Assembly: GCA_015061985.1 (NCBI GenBank)
Contig: SUVN01000010.1
Location: forward strand, 1 to 64,000
From: Akkermansiaceae bacterium
GTDB lineage: Bacteria > Verrucomicrobiota > Verrucomicrobiia > Verrucomicrobiales > Akkermansiaceae
Direction of reading: 5' to 3'
Length of the DNA: 64,000 bases
Shown here: piece after piece, positions 27,413 through 35,452 of the stretch
Layout of the letters: the number at the start of each line of letters is the position of its first letter
Position numbering within the stretch: position 1 is the first letter of the stretch
Translations under genes and position numbers: made by a program
Notes under the pieces: model-generated
What the model was told of the DNA's origin: nothing
Databases searched by the model: none
Seen by the model: only the letters and a program-made list of their open reading frames with translations

Positions 27413-28141
27413 ATGCCAAAACAGCGCTTAGATGTACTGGTAAGCTCGTTGGGACTCTGTGAGTCCCGCGAGCAGGCGCAGCGGCTGATACTGGCGGGAG
27501 AAGTCTTTGTGAAAGGTCAGCCGGTCACCAAACCCGGCACCAAGGTGGATGATTCGCTACCCATAACCGTCCGAAATAAGCCGAAGTACGTCAGTCGCGG
27601 CGGATTGAAGCTGGAGGGCGCGTTAAAAGCATTCCCCGTGTCGGCAGAAGGCAAGGTGTGTCTGGATATCGGTTCATCCACCGGGGGATTTACAGACTGC
27701 CTGCTCCAGAACGGCGCGCTGCGCGTACATGCTGTGGATGTGGGTACCAATCAGCTGGTGTGGAAGCTGCGGACAGACCCCCGCGTCATCGTCAAAGAAC
27801 AGTTCAATGCCCGCTATATGACCCCGGAAGATCTAGGGGAAAAGGTACAGCTGATAGTAAGTGACGTATCGTTCATTTCGCTCACCAAAATTCTCCCGGC
27901 AGCCTACGCCTGTCTGGCAGAGGGGGGCGAGATGCTCGTGCTTATCAAGCCGCAGTTCGAGCTGCAGCCGGAAGATATCGGTCCCGGGGGTATTGTGCGC
28001 GATTCTGCTCTGCATCAGCGAGCCGTCAATAAAATTCACGATTTTGTGGTCAATGAGTTGCACCGCGAATGGTGCGGTGTGGCAGACTCTCCCATCAAAG
28101 GTATGGAAGGAAATAAGGAGTTCCTCGCCTGGCTGAAATAA
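27413..28141 (+). CDS. TlyA-type rRNA 2'-O-methyltransferase (S4 plus FtsJ-like domain)
   Basis: The 242-residue protein has an N-terminal S4 RNA-binding domain (about 1-60: RLDVLVSSLGLCESREQAQRLI...AGEVFV) and an FtsJ-like SAM methyltransferase domain (DIGSSTGGFTDCLLQNGA, then VSDVSFISL and LIKPQFE). This is the TlyA/haemolysin A family, whose characterised members 2'-O-methylate rRNA; older annotations call it haemolysin, which is not supported by the sequence. It starts ten bases after the lipoprotein gene. Confidence 0.9.
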   Translation: MPKQRLDVLVSSLGLCESREQAQRLILAGEVFVKGQPVTKPGTKVDDSLPITVRNKPKYVSRGGLKLEGALKAFPVSAEGKVCLDIGSSTGGFTDCLLQNGALRVHAVDVGTNQLVWKLRTDPRVIVKEQFNARYMTPEDLGEKVQLIVSDVSFISLTKILPAAYACLAEGGEMLVLIKPQFELQPEDIGPGGIVRDSALHQRAVNKIHDFVVNELHREWCGVADSPIKGMEGNKEFLAWLK

Positions 28142-28234
28142 TTTCTTACTCAACACGTCGTATCGGAAATCCCGCCTCTCAAAATACTCCAATAATTAGT
28201 GAACGAGAGGGCGAAGTCATACCTCCTAATCTGC

Positions 28235-28750
28235 ATGAAGAATCGTGTGCGAACCTGTATCTGCGCTGCTCTCAATGCAAGCTGGATTCACCGAAGCGGG
28301 ATGGGTATCATCTTTCTGCGCGTCTGTGTGAGCATTCTGATGCTGGGGCATGGGCTGCCGAAGCTGTGGATGCTGTTGAACGGCGGCGGGAGCGAGTGGC
28401 TTGACCCGCTGGGAATAGGCGGCACACTCTCGTTGGCTCTGTGTGCCTTTGCGGAAGTCTTTTGCAGTCTCTTTCTCATCGTGGGGCTTTTCACACGTTT
28501 TTCGGCCATGGTGCTGCTGATTAACTTCTGGGTGGTAGTGTTTGTTGTGCATGCGCAGGGCAGTTGGGCACAGGCAGAGCTTCCCCTGCTCTATCTGATA
28601 TGCTACGGTACGCTCGTATGCACCGGCGCCGGACCATTCAGTCTGGACAGTCTGATAAAACGGCGCCTGCACTGCCGCTATTCAGAAGCGCCGCTCGGCA
28701 TGCCGACCTGCGGTGTCAGTGAGGCTGCCAGTGCTTCATCCGCAAAGTAA
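28235..28750 (+). CDS. DoxX family membrane protein
   Basis: DoxX proteins are small four-helix membrane proteins; some act in sulfur or redox metabolism, most are uncharacterised. The core FLRVCVSILMLGHGLPKLW, then GLFTRFSAMVLLINF and a final helix, fits the family. The start is uncertain: ATG at 28235, ATG at 28301 (starting right at the first helix) and GTG at 28199 are in frame, and there is no clear ribosome site. The last 24 codons overlap the 3' end of the opposite gene by 73 bases. Confidence 0.75.
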   Translation: MKNRVRTCICAALNASWIHRSGMGIIFLRVCVSILMLGHGLPKLWMLLNGGGSEWLDPLGIGGTLSLALCAFAEVFCSLFLIVGLFTRFSAMVLLINFWVVVFVVHAQGSWAQAELPLLYLICYGTLVCTGAGPFSLDSLIKRRLHCRYSEAPLGMPTCGVSEAASASSAK

Positions 28751-29157
28751 TTCAGCCCCGAAAGCTTGCCGCTGCGCAGTGCGGCAGCCAACTCTGCCTG
28801 CGCACGGGCATTACCGGAGAATGCAAGGCGGTGCAATTCCAGCGCAGCAGCGTAGGCCCACACGTTTTTATCCATGGGGAGCTGCGGATTGAGCTGTTGC
28901 AGCAGGCTGAGCACCAGTACCGGGAAAGTAGCGGTATTCACCGCCTGCCGGGCTTCCTGAAACAAAGCACGCCATTCAGGATTTGACGGCACCGCAGCCG
29001 GATTCAACTGTAAAATCGGGCTGACACCGGGGGACTGCTTACCACCGGTCACCTGCGCCCAGACTTCACTCATCGCCGCAGGGTCCAGAGTAATGGAATC
29101 CTGCTGTTGAGCCACAGCAGCCCCCATCAGCACAACGCAGAGGAACAATCGTTTCAT
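28678..29157 (-). CDS. exported protein of unknown function
   Basis: The 159-residue product begins MKRLFLCVVLMGAAVAQQQ, a signal peptide. The mature part is mostly helical with several Leu/Ala-rich segments (a possible TPR- or Sel1-like helical repeat, not certain). I chose the ATG at 29157, which shares one base with the stop of the upstream exported gene (TGATG), so the two are coupled. Its 3' end runs antisense into the DoxX gene by 73 bases. Confidence 0.65.
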   Translation of the reverse strand: MKRLFLCVVLMGAAVAQQQDSITLDPAAMSEVWAQVTGGKQSPGVSPILQLNPAAVPSNPEWRALFQEARQAVNTATFPVLVLSLLQQLNPQLPMDKNVWAYAAALELHRLAFSGNARAQAELAAALRSGKLSGLNYFADEALAASLTPQVGMPSGASE

Positions 29158-29615
29158 CAGTTCTTGTTGGAAGCGCGGCGACGGAAAGAATGCACAGTGA
29201 TGAGTCCCCATGCTTCCTGCATGCCGGAGGGTACAAACCACGGTTCTTTCTTGATTTTCTCCATGCGGATGTTAATTTTATTCTGAGCGCGAGCCAATTT
29301 ATCCAACTGGATATCATTCCCGCCTATCAGCACCGGCATGGGGTCAAACATCTTGATGAGTTGCTTCGCGGCATCCTTTGCGCTCTTTTCATCCTTCGCA
29401 GAATCCACAATCGGTTCCGCTTCGGCCAATTTTTCAATCTCCTTGGTGTACTGACGCTCGATGCTTGCCTCATTGGAGCTCTGCTTTTTGCGCCCGCGGC
29501 GCTCCGTTTTTTCCTTCTTATCGTCGTCCTTATCAGCCCAGGCCACAGAGGACGTGACAACGAACAGCCCCAGCGACAGAGCCGTCACACGAATCAGAGG
29601 ATACTGCGTTCTCAT
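29157..29615 (-). CDS. exported charged protein of unknown function
   Basis: The 152-residue product has a signal peptide (ending SSVAWA), then a highly charged Lys/Arg/Asp/Glu-rich stretch (DKDDDKKEKTERRGRKK) and a helical region. No family is recognised. The ATG at 29615 was chosen over one four codons upstream because that earlier ATG lies inside the -10 box (TATGCT) of a strong promoter. It heads a two-gene unit and diverges from rsmA. Confidence 0.7.
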   Translation of the reverse strand: MRTQYPLIRVTALSLGLFVVTSSVAWADKDDDKKEKTERRGRKKQSSNEASIERQYTKEIEKLAEAEPIVDSAKDEKSAKDAAKQLIKMFDPMPVLIGGNDIQLDKLARAQNKINIRMEKIKKEPWFVPSGMQEAWGLITVHSFRRRASNKN

Positions 29616-29622
29616 TGCCGCC

Positions 29623-29651
29623 AGCATAGCACAGAAGCCCTTTCATGTCAA
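29623..29651 (-). promoter_or_regulatory. promoter of the exported-protein pair
   Basis: On the minus strand TTGACA (29646-29651) and TATGCT (29623-29628) are 17 bases apart; seven bases separate the -10 box from the ATG at 29615. It sits back to back with the rsmA promoter, ten bases away. Confidence 0.75.
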
Positions 29652-29660
29652 ACGGGAATC

Positions 29661-29689
29661 TTGCTTTCCGTGCCTGTTCGCGCTACAAT
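29661..29689 (+). promoter_or_regulatory. promoter of rsmA-nudix
   Basis: TTGCTT (29661-29666) and TACAAT (29684-29689) are 17 bases apart; the ATG at 29698 is eight bases past the -10 box, giving a near-leaderless transcript. Confidence 0.7.
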
Positions 29690-29697
29690 GCGCGCGC

Positions 29698-31047
29698 ATG
29701 AATGCCACGCAAATTCATCAGGTACTGGAAAACACCGGAGTGACCCCATCCAAATCCATGGGGCAGAACTTCCTGGTGGATGAGAATATAGCCCGCTGGA
29801 TTGTCAGCCAGCTGGAAATTACACCGGAAGATTGCGTGGTGGAAGTCGGCCCGGGTACAGGAGCTCTCACCGAACACATGGCACCGCTGTGCCGTAAGCT
29901 CATTCTGGTGGAGTTCGATGCCCGGCTGGCCGAATACCAGCGACAGCGCTGGGCGGATTGTCCTCACGTGACGGTTCATCATGCCGATGGTGCATCCTGG
30001 GATCCGCGCCCGCTCTTTGCGGAGCGTCCGGTCAAGTTCATGGGTAACCTCCCCTATTCTGCCGGAGGAGCTATTCTGGCCAATTTCCTGACCTCACCCT
30101 GCGCAGTGGAACGCGCGGTGGTCATGCTGCAAAAGGAGTTCATCGACCGCATTCTGGCCCAACCCGGGGATGAGGCCTATGGGCTGCTCTCCCTGCGCAT
30201 GCAGATGGACTGGATACCCAAGGCGCTCAAGACTGTGCCGCCGGAGGCATTTTCCCCACGTCCGAAGATTGATTCAACGGTCATGCTGCTGACACCGCGC
30301 GACCCGCTGAGCCTGCCTGCTTTCGACCACAAGTTGATGGATGAGCTGATGCGCCGCTGCTTTGCCCAGCGCCGCAAGCAGATGCACAAGCAGCTCCCGG
30401 AACAGACGGAGTGGAAAGAGGTGGCCGCACGCCTCGGCATCTCCCCCACTGCTCGGCCGGAGGAGCTGGGGCTGGAGGAATGGGTGAACGTGACCAACGC
30501 CTACGACCCGCACCCTCTGGCCGCCGTACCGCAGAAGGACGATGAGCTGCTGGATGTGGTGGACGAGCAGAATCAGGTACTGCGTCAGGCCACGAGAAAG
30601 GAGATTCATGATACCGGACTGATGCACCGCGCCGTCCACATACTGGTATTCAACAAGAACCACGACTGCCTCCTGCAGCAGCGCTCCCTCCTCAAAGACC
30701 GCCACCCCGGCGTGTGGGACTCCTCTGCCGCAGGTCATCTGGATACCGGAGAGGATTACGAAACCGCCGCCCGCCGTGAGCTGGAGGAGGAACTGGGAAT
30801 CACGGACACGCGGCTGCTACATCTGGCAGACCTGCCGCCCACTCCCGGCAACGGCATGGAGCACGTAGCTCTCTACGCCGCCCTCTACAACGGCAAGGTC
30901 CACTTCCCCGCTGCGGAGATTTCCGGTGTCATCCCCTTCCCGGCTGCGCTCATCGACACCTGGCTGGAGCGCCGACCGCAGGACTTTGCCTGCTCCTTCG
31001 CCGAATGCTGGAAGATTGCCCGCACCATGCTGGGCAACGAGGAATAA
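29698..31047 (+). CDS. rsmA: 16S rRNA dimethyladenosine transferase (RsmA/KsgA) fused to a Nudix hydrolase domain
   Basis: The 449-residue protein has two domains. Residues 1-265 are RsmA/KsgA, which dimethylates two adjacent adenines near the 3' end of 16S rRNA: MGQNFLVD, VEVGPGTGALT (SAM motif I), GNLPYSAG (motif IV, near 116) and the C-terminal RRKQMHKQL helix. Residues 283-449 are a Nudix hydrolase of the IDI-like/YfcD-like group, with a complete Nudix box starting at Gly346 (GHLDTGE...RRELEEELGI). The usual RsmA ends near 270 residues, so the Nudix part is a true C-terminal extension in one frame. The Nudix substrate is unknown. It is followed 43 bases later by pheA. Confidence 0.92.
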   Translation: MNATQIHQVLENTGVTPSKSMGQNFLVDENIARWIVSQLEITPEDCVVEVGPGTGALTEHMAPLCRKLILVEFDARLAEYQRQRWADCPHVTVHHADGASWDPRPLFAERPVKFMGNLPYSAGGAILANFLTSPCAVERAVVMLQKEFIDRILAQPGDEAYGLLSLRMQMDWIPKALKTVPPEAFSPRPKIDSTVMLLTPRDPLSLPAFDHKLMDELMRRCFAQRRKQMHKQLPEQTEWKEVAARLGISPTARPEELGLEEWVNVTNAYDPHPLAAVPQKDDELLDVVDEQNQVLRQATRKEIHDTGLMHRAVHILVFNKNHDCLLQQRSLLKDRHPGVWDSSAAGHLDTGEDYETAARRELEEELGITDTRLLHLADLPPTPGNGMEHVALYAALYNGKVHFPAAEISGVIPFPAALIDTWLERRPQDFACSFAECWKIARTMLGNEE

Positions 31048-31050
31048 TGA

Positions 31051-31079
31051 TTGAATGAGGAAGCCAACTGTGATAGAAT
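31051..31079 (+). promoter_or_regulatory. promoter of the pheA-holB-yicC-gmk operon
   Basis: TTGAAT (31051-31056) and TAGAAT (31074-31079) are 17 bases apart, with TG one base before the -10 box (extended -10). The ATG at 31091 lies 11 bases past the -10 box. Confidence 0.75.
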
Positions 31080-31090
31080 GCGCGCATTGT

Positions 31091-32167
31091 ATGAACTTAG
31101 ACGAGCTGAGACAGGAAATTGACCGCATTGATGCCGGGCTGGTGGAGCTGCTGAAGCAGCGCGCCCGATGCGTGCATGAGGTGGGTGTCATCAAAAAATC
31201 AACCAACGCCCCCACCTTTGTGCCGGAGCGCGAGAGCCAGCTCATCGCCAAGCTGCTGCAGCTCAACAACGGAGCCCTGCCGGAAAAGAGCCTGCTGAGC
31301 ATCTGGCGCCAGATTGTAAGCTGCTCCTTCTTCCTGGAGGGTAACATGCGCATCGGCTATCTGGGGCCGGAGGGAACCTGGAGTCACCTTGCGGCGCTCA
31401 ATCGCTTCGGCGAGAGTGTGGAGCTGGTGCCGTTCACCACCTTTGCCAAGGTATTTGACGCCGTGGAGCGCGGCGAGGTGAACTATGGGGTCATTCCCAT
31501 CGAAAACAGCACGGACGGCTCAGTTTCCCAGGCCATGGACAACTTTGCCAAGGCTGATACCTCCCTGCGTATCTGCGCCCAGATGCACCAGCATGTACAG
31601 AACTGCCTCATGGCCAACTGTGCGCCGGAGGACATCCGCGTCATCTATTCCCACCCGCAGGTGCTGGGGCAATGCCGGCTCTGGCTCATGCAGCATTATC
31701 CGAATGCAGAACAGATTGCCATGCCTTCCTCCGCTGCCGCCGCCAAACAGGCGCTGGAGGAAAGCACCAGCGGTGCCGCCGCCATGGGCACTCCCATGGC
31801 AGCAGAAAAATACGGGTTGAAGCTGCTGGCAAAAAATGTGCAGGACAAGGCGAGCAACGCCACGCGTTTTGCCGTCATCGGTAAACAAAAGACCAAACCC
31901 ACCGGCAAAGACCGCACGACCATCTGCTTCAGCGTGCCTGCCCATGTGGCGGGCAGTCTGGTGGATGTGCTGCTGCATTTCAAGAAACACGGGCTGAACC
32001 TCTTCTGCATTGATTCCCGCCCCACGCGCGACACGGCATGGGAGTACCTGTTCTATGTGGATGTGCAGGGGCATGAGGATGCCGAGCCGCTGCGCACCTG
32101 TCTGGAGGAGCTGCGCGAGCAATGCCCCGTGGTAAAGGTGCTGGGCTCTTACCCGGACGAAGCCTGA
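31091..32167 (+). CDS. pheA: P-protein: chorismate mutase / prephenate dehydratase
   Basis: This bifunctional enzyme converts chorismate to prephenate and then to phenylpyruvate on the way to phenylalanine. The 358 residues contain an AroQ chorismate mutase (about 1-85: LDELRQEIDRIDAGLVELL...), a prephenate dehydratase domain (IGYLGPEGTWSHLA to NATRFAVIG) and a C-terminal ACT domain with a Phe-binding-like segment that reads DSRPTRDTAWEY where the classical motif is ESRP. Feedback control by phenylalanine is likely from the ACT domain. The start at 31091 is the one right after the promoter. Confidence 0.94.
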   Translation: MNLDELRQEIDRIDAGLVELLKQRARCVHEVGVIKKSTNAPTFVPERESQLIAKLLQLNNGALPEKSLLSIWRQIVSCSFFLEGNMRIGYLGPEGTWSHLAALNRFGESVELVPFTTFAKVFDAVERGEVNYGVIPIENSTDGSVSQAMDNFAKADTSLRICAQMHQHVQNCLMANCAPEDIRVIYSHPQVLGQCRLWLMQHYPNAEQIAMPSSAAAAKQALEESTSGAAAMGTPMAAEKYGLKLLAKNVQDKASNATRFAVIGKQKTKPTGKDRTTICFSVPAHVAGSLVDVLLHFKKHGLNLFCIDSRPTRDTAWEYLFYVDVQGHEDAEPLRTCLEELREQCPVVKVLGSYPDEA

Positions 32168-32186
32168 TTGATTCACCCTGCAGCCT

Positions 32187-33167
32187 ATGTCCTTTACTGC
32201 CGACCACGCCCGCAAGCTTCTGCTGCATGCCCGCCACAGTGGACGCATGCCCCATGCGCTGCTCATCACCGGCACCCGCGAGGCCGGCACGCACGACCTC
32301 GTGCTGGCACTGGCCAAGGAATTCAACGGAGCCGTGGCCGACCAGCCGGAGAACCTGCGCCACCCCATGTGCCGCATCCTGCGTCCCGGCTCCAAAAGCC
32401 GCCGTATCCTCATCGAGGACGTTCGTGCCGTAGAACCCTTCCTCGCGCTGCGGGCAGAGGCGCACGAAACCAAGCTTGTGGTCATTCTGGAAGCTGACCG
32501 CATGATGGATGAACCGGCCAATGCCTTTCTCAAGACGCTGGAAGAGCCCCCGCCGCAGACGCTCATCATTCTGGTGACGGAGCAGCCCAGCCGGCTCTTG
32601 CCCACCATCCTTTCCCGCTGTGTGCGGCTGGATTTGCGCAGCGCCACCCCCGGGCTGCACCTCAGCCGCGTGCAGGAACTCTTTCTACCGGCAGTCTGTC
32701 TGGCTCTCTCCCTCCTCGGCTCCGACGTGGCCGCGCTGGCCCTGCGTGCTGATTTTCAGACCCTGCTGACCAATCGGCGCGAAAGCATCACCAAAAAGCT
32801 CACTGCCGCCATCAAGGCAGAATCAAAAGCCATAGCGGAAGGAACGGACATCCGCGACTGGGAAGCACGGCAGAAAGATGCCACCGCCGCGCTCATTGAA
32901 ACGGAATATCTGGCCGAACGGGAACAGATGCTGGAGCTGCTCTCCCTCTGTCTGGGACAGGCCGTGCTGCTGGCCTCCCACGCGCCGGATGTCCGCCCCG
33001 TTTCCCCGGTGCTGCAGGAAGTGGCACAGAAACACAGCGTAGAAAGCCTCCTGCGCCGCATGCGAGCGGTGGATGCCCTGCGCACCGACCTCAACTTTAA
33101 CGTAGCCGAAGCGCTGGCGCTGGATTCCCGCCTGCTCGACATCATCGGCAACAATTCCCACTTATGA
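32187..33167 (+). CDS. holB: DNA polymerase III delta'-like clamp-loader subunit
   Basis: The 326-residue product has the fold signature of clamp-loader subunits: HALLITG near the N-terminus, LVVILEADRMMDEPANAFLKTLEEPP, and an SRC-like motif (TILSRCVRL). The P-loop is degenerate (TGTREAGTHDL instead of GxxGxGKT) and there is no Cys4 zinc module, so it should not bind ATP itself, as for E. coli delta'. Its job would be to load the sliding clamp together with delta and tau/gamma. It starts 19 bases after pheA and overlaps yicC by four bases. Confidence 0.8.
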   Translation: MSFTADHARKLLLHARHSGRMPHALLITGTREAGTHDLVLALAKEFNGAVADQPENLRHPMCRILRPGSKSRRILIEDVRAVEPFLALRAEAHETKLVVILEADRMMDEPANAFLKTLEEPPPQTLIILVTEQPSRLLPTILSRCVRLDLRSATPGLHLSRVQELFLPAVCLALSLLGSDVAALALRADFQTLLTNRRESITKKLTAAIKAESKAIAEGTDIRDWEARQKDATAALIETEYLAEREQMLELLSLCLGQAVLLASHAPDVRPVSPVLQEVAQKHSVESLLRRMRAVDALRTDLNFNVAEALALDSRLLDIIGNNSHL

Positions 33168-34039
33168 ACAGCATGACCGGATTCGGGGCTGCCACCGCCC
33201 CCCTTGCCTCCGCTTCCCTTCGCGTGGAAATCGGCGGCGTGAATCGCAAACAGACAGAAGTAGCCGTCACTCTCCCCCGCGCCTGGGCTGCGCTGGAAAC
33301 CACCGTCCGCGAGCTGGTAGCGGGCGCAGTATCGCGCGGGCGCGTCAATATCAGCATCAGCCTGCAACAGACGGCCGGCGGGGCAGCCCCCATCACCATC
33401 AACCGCGAGCGTCTCACCGCCCTGACAGCACAGCTGGCAGAACTGGAAAACACCCTCGGCAAGCCCGTGGACACCTCACTGGACGCTCTGCTGCGGCTGG
33501 GCATCCTTGCAGAAGAAATGGAAAGCGATTTACCGCTCGAAACCGTGGAAGCAGCCGTTGTTCCCGCCGTGCAGGAAGCACTGCACGCCTTCCTCACTCT
33601 GCGGGCGCAGGAGGGTGCCAACATGAAACAGGATTTACTCACCCGCATCAACACGCTGCGAGGATACCGCGTGGCACTCATGGAGCGAGCCTCCGGCGTG
33701 GCACTGCGGCACAGGGAAGCGCTTCTCAAGCGACTGGAAGAAAGCGGACTGCCCATCCCGGCGGATGATGAGCGCATCATCAAGGAGATTGCCCTCTTTG
33801 CCGACCGCTGTGATGTGACAGAGGAAATGACCCGTCTGGAATCCCACCTCAACCAGTTCGAACGCATCTGTGACAAAACGGAAGCGGTGGGGCGCACGCT
33901 GGATTTCCTCTGCCAGGAAATCTTCCGCGAGCTCAACACGACCGGTTCCAAGGCCAATGATGCGGAGCTGGCTCAAATGGTCGTTTCCGCCAAGACAGAA
34001 CTGGAAAAAATCCGCGAACAAGTACAAAATATCGAATAA
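33164..34039 (+). CDS. YicC/YloC family endoribonuclease
   Basis: The 291-residue protein begins MNSMTGFGAA, the hallmark of the YicC family, and ends with the conserved block VGRTLDFLCQEIFRELNTTG followed by SKANDAEL. Family members are reported to be endoribonucleases that act on RNA. Length is standard. It overlaps holB by four bases and is followed one base later by gmk, a common bacterial pairing (yicC-gmk). Confidence 0.92.
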   Translation: MNSMTGFGAATAPLASASLRVEIGGVNRKQTEVAVTLPRAWAALETTVRELVAGAVSRGRVNISISLQQTAGGAAPITINRERLTALTAQLAELENTLGKPVDTSLDALLRLGILAEEMESDLPLETVEAAVVPAVQEALHAFLTLRAQEGANMKQDLLTRINTLRGYRVALMERASGVALRHREALLKRLEESGLPIPADDERIIKEIALFADRCDVTEEMTRLESHLNQFERICDKTEAVGRTLDFLCQEIFRELNTTGSKANDAELAQMVVSAKTELEKIREQVQNIE

Positions 34040-34040
34040 C

Positions 34041-34625
34041 ATGACCTACGGAACACTTCTCATCGTTTCCGGGCCCTCCGGCTCCGGCAAAACCACTCTC
34101 TGCCGCCGCGCAGAAGCCGCCGGGCTCACCAGCTACTCCATCTCCTGCACCACCCGTGCTCCCCGCCCCGGCGAGCAGGACGGCGTGGACTATCACTTCC
34201 TCACCCCGGAGGTCTTCGCTGAAAAAGTACAGAACGGCGAGTTTCTGGAGTACGCCACCGTTCATGGCAACTCCTACGGCACGCTGAAGGCAGACATCAT
34301 CGAACTGCTGCAGGCCGGAAAGAACGTGGTCATGGACATCGACGTGCAGGGTGCCGCATCCATCCGCGCCTGCGAGGATGCCATCATCCGCCGCTGCTAT
34401 GCAGACGTGTACATCCACGTCCCCGCTGCGGAGCTGGAAGCCCGACTGCGCGGCCGACAGACAGATTCGGAGGAGGTCATTGCCCTGCGCCTGCGCAATG
34501 CCGCCGCAGAAGATGCGCGCCAGGGAGAATACCAGTTCGCCCTCGTTTCCGCCGACCGCGAGAGTGACTACACCCGCTTCACAGACCTGCTCTCTGCCCT
34601 CTCCATGCGCACCGCGCTGAGCTGA
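34041..34625 (+). CDS. gmk: guanylate kinase
   Basis: Gmk phosphorylates GMP to GDP with ATP in nucleotide salvage and biosynthesis. The 194 residues show the P-loop SGPSGSGKTTL, the GMP-binding block SCTTRAPRPGEQDGVDYHF, and VVMDIDVQGA, all typical. The start at 34041 is one base after the yicC stop; no Shine-Dalgarno sequence is visible. It is the last gene of the pheA operon. Confidence 0.95.
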   Translation: MTYGTLLIVSGPSGSGKTTLCRRAEAAGLTSYSISCTTRAPRPGEQDGVDYHFLTPEVFAEKVQNGEFLEYATVHGNSYGTLKADIIELLQAGKNVVMDIDVQGAASIRACEDAIIRRCYADVYIHVPAAELEARLRGRQTDSEEVIALRLRNAAAEDARQGEYQFALVSADRESDYTRFTDLLSALSMRTALS

Positions 34626-34652
34626 TACCTATTCCGGTCGATTCTCATACGT

Positions 34653-34690
34653 CCGCCGCGTCCTTACGGATTGCGGCGGCGCATTCTTTC
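34653..34690 (+). terminator. possible terminator after gmk
   Basis: CCGCCGC (34653-34659) pairs with GCGGCGG (34673-34679), with inner pairing TCC/GGA. Only a weak T-rich stretch (ATTCTTT) follows. Confidence 0.4.
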
Positions 34691-34772
34691 ATGGCATTAC
34701 ACAAATATAAAGAGTATGATACAAGTATTTTACAAAAAAATTACCAAATGTCAGATTTACTTCATTGAAGCA

Positions 34773-34801
34773 TTGACTTGACTCACAAAAAAAGCTATTA
34801 T
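34773..34801 (+). promoter_or_regulatory. promoter of a small exported protein gene
   Basis: TTGACT (34773-34778) and TATTAT (34796-34801) are 17 bases apart. Unlike most units here, it would give a real leader of about 40 bases before the ATG at 34849. Confidence 0.65.
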
Positions 34802-34848
34802 TCAGCCGAGTTAAACATCAGGTTATCCTAAACAATTTCTGCCGAATC

Positions 34849-35322
34849 ATGAAGACCACCGCCGTACTTACCGCCGTTCTGCTGAGCACTCCGCTGATTG
34901 CCCAGGACGCAGCCGTTACTCCTACGACTTCTGCTCCGGCAGAAGAGATGTCGGAACAGGCAAAAAACCATCTGCAGCTCAGCCGCAATATATTGTTGGT
35001 ACTTCGTGAGCTGACCGGCACACTGGAATCCGTCAACGACCAGACAACGGCAGACGCTGCCGCCGTCAAGGTGCAGGAAATAGCCGTCCGAATGCAGCAG
35101 CTGCAGCAGCAGGCCGACAGTTTTCCCTCCCTCAGCAAAGATCAGGAAGCTCTGGTCAAGGCCAACATCAATGAGCAGGAAGTTCAAAACACCGTTCACA
35201 ATTTCCTGGTATCAGTTGTGCAGATGGCTCAGATGAATTGCTACGACTCGGAATCCATGAGCAGGGCTCTTTCTATGGTGCTCCGCAAGGCGACCAGTGC
35301 CCCGTCGGGAGCGACTAACTGA
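34849..35322 (+). CDS. small exported helical protein, unknown function
   Basis: The 157-residue product has a signal peptide (MKTTAVLTAVLLSTPLIAQ) and a mature part that is Ala/Gln/Glu-rich and predicted helical, with heptad-like stretches (VQEIAVRMQQLQQQ) that suggest coiled coil. No family is recognised. It is a single-gene unit between a promoter and a clear intrinsic terminator. Confidence 0.7.
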   Translation: MKTTAVLTAVLLSTPLIAQDAAVTPTTSAPAEEMSEQAKNHLQLSRNILLVLRELTGTLESVNDQTTADAAAVKVQEIAVRMQQLQQQADSFPSLSKDQEALVKANINEQEVQNTVHNFLVSVVQMAQMNCYDSESMSRALSMVLRKATSAPSGATN

Positions 35323-35346
35323 AGAGCCGCTGCTAATATATTTTCC

Positions 35347-35383
35347 CATCCGCCGTGGTCACCGACCCGGCGGATGTTTTGTT
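35347..35383 (+). terminator. intrinsic terminator of the small exported protein gene
   Basis: CATCCGCC (35347-35354) pairs with GGCGGATG (35369-35376) across a 14-base loop and is followed by TTTTGTT. Confidence 0.8.
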
Positions 35384-35413
35384 GCCGCCCCGTTCTGCAA
35401 GTAGGGGTTTTCC

Positions 35414-35442
35414 TTGCCGAGCGAGGGTAAGTGTGATACCAT
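35414..35442 (+). promoter_or_regulatory. promoter of the menDBC operon
   Basis: TTGCCG (35414-35419) and TACCAT (35437-35442) are 17 bases apart, with TG one base before the -10 box. The ATG at 35453 is ten bases past it. Confidence 0.6.
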
Positions 35443-35452
35443 GTTGCGCGTT

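Noticed and set aside
27413..28141. Haemolysin call for the TlyA-type gene
   Set aside because: S4 plus FtsJ-like domains point to an RNA methyltransferase; nothing in the sequence supports a pore-forming role.
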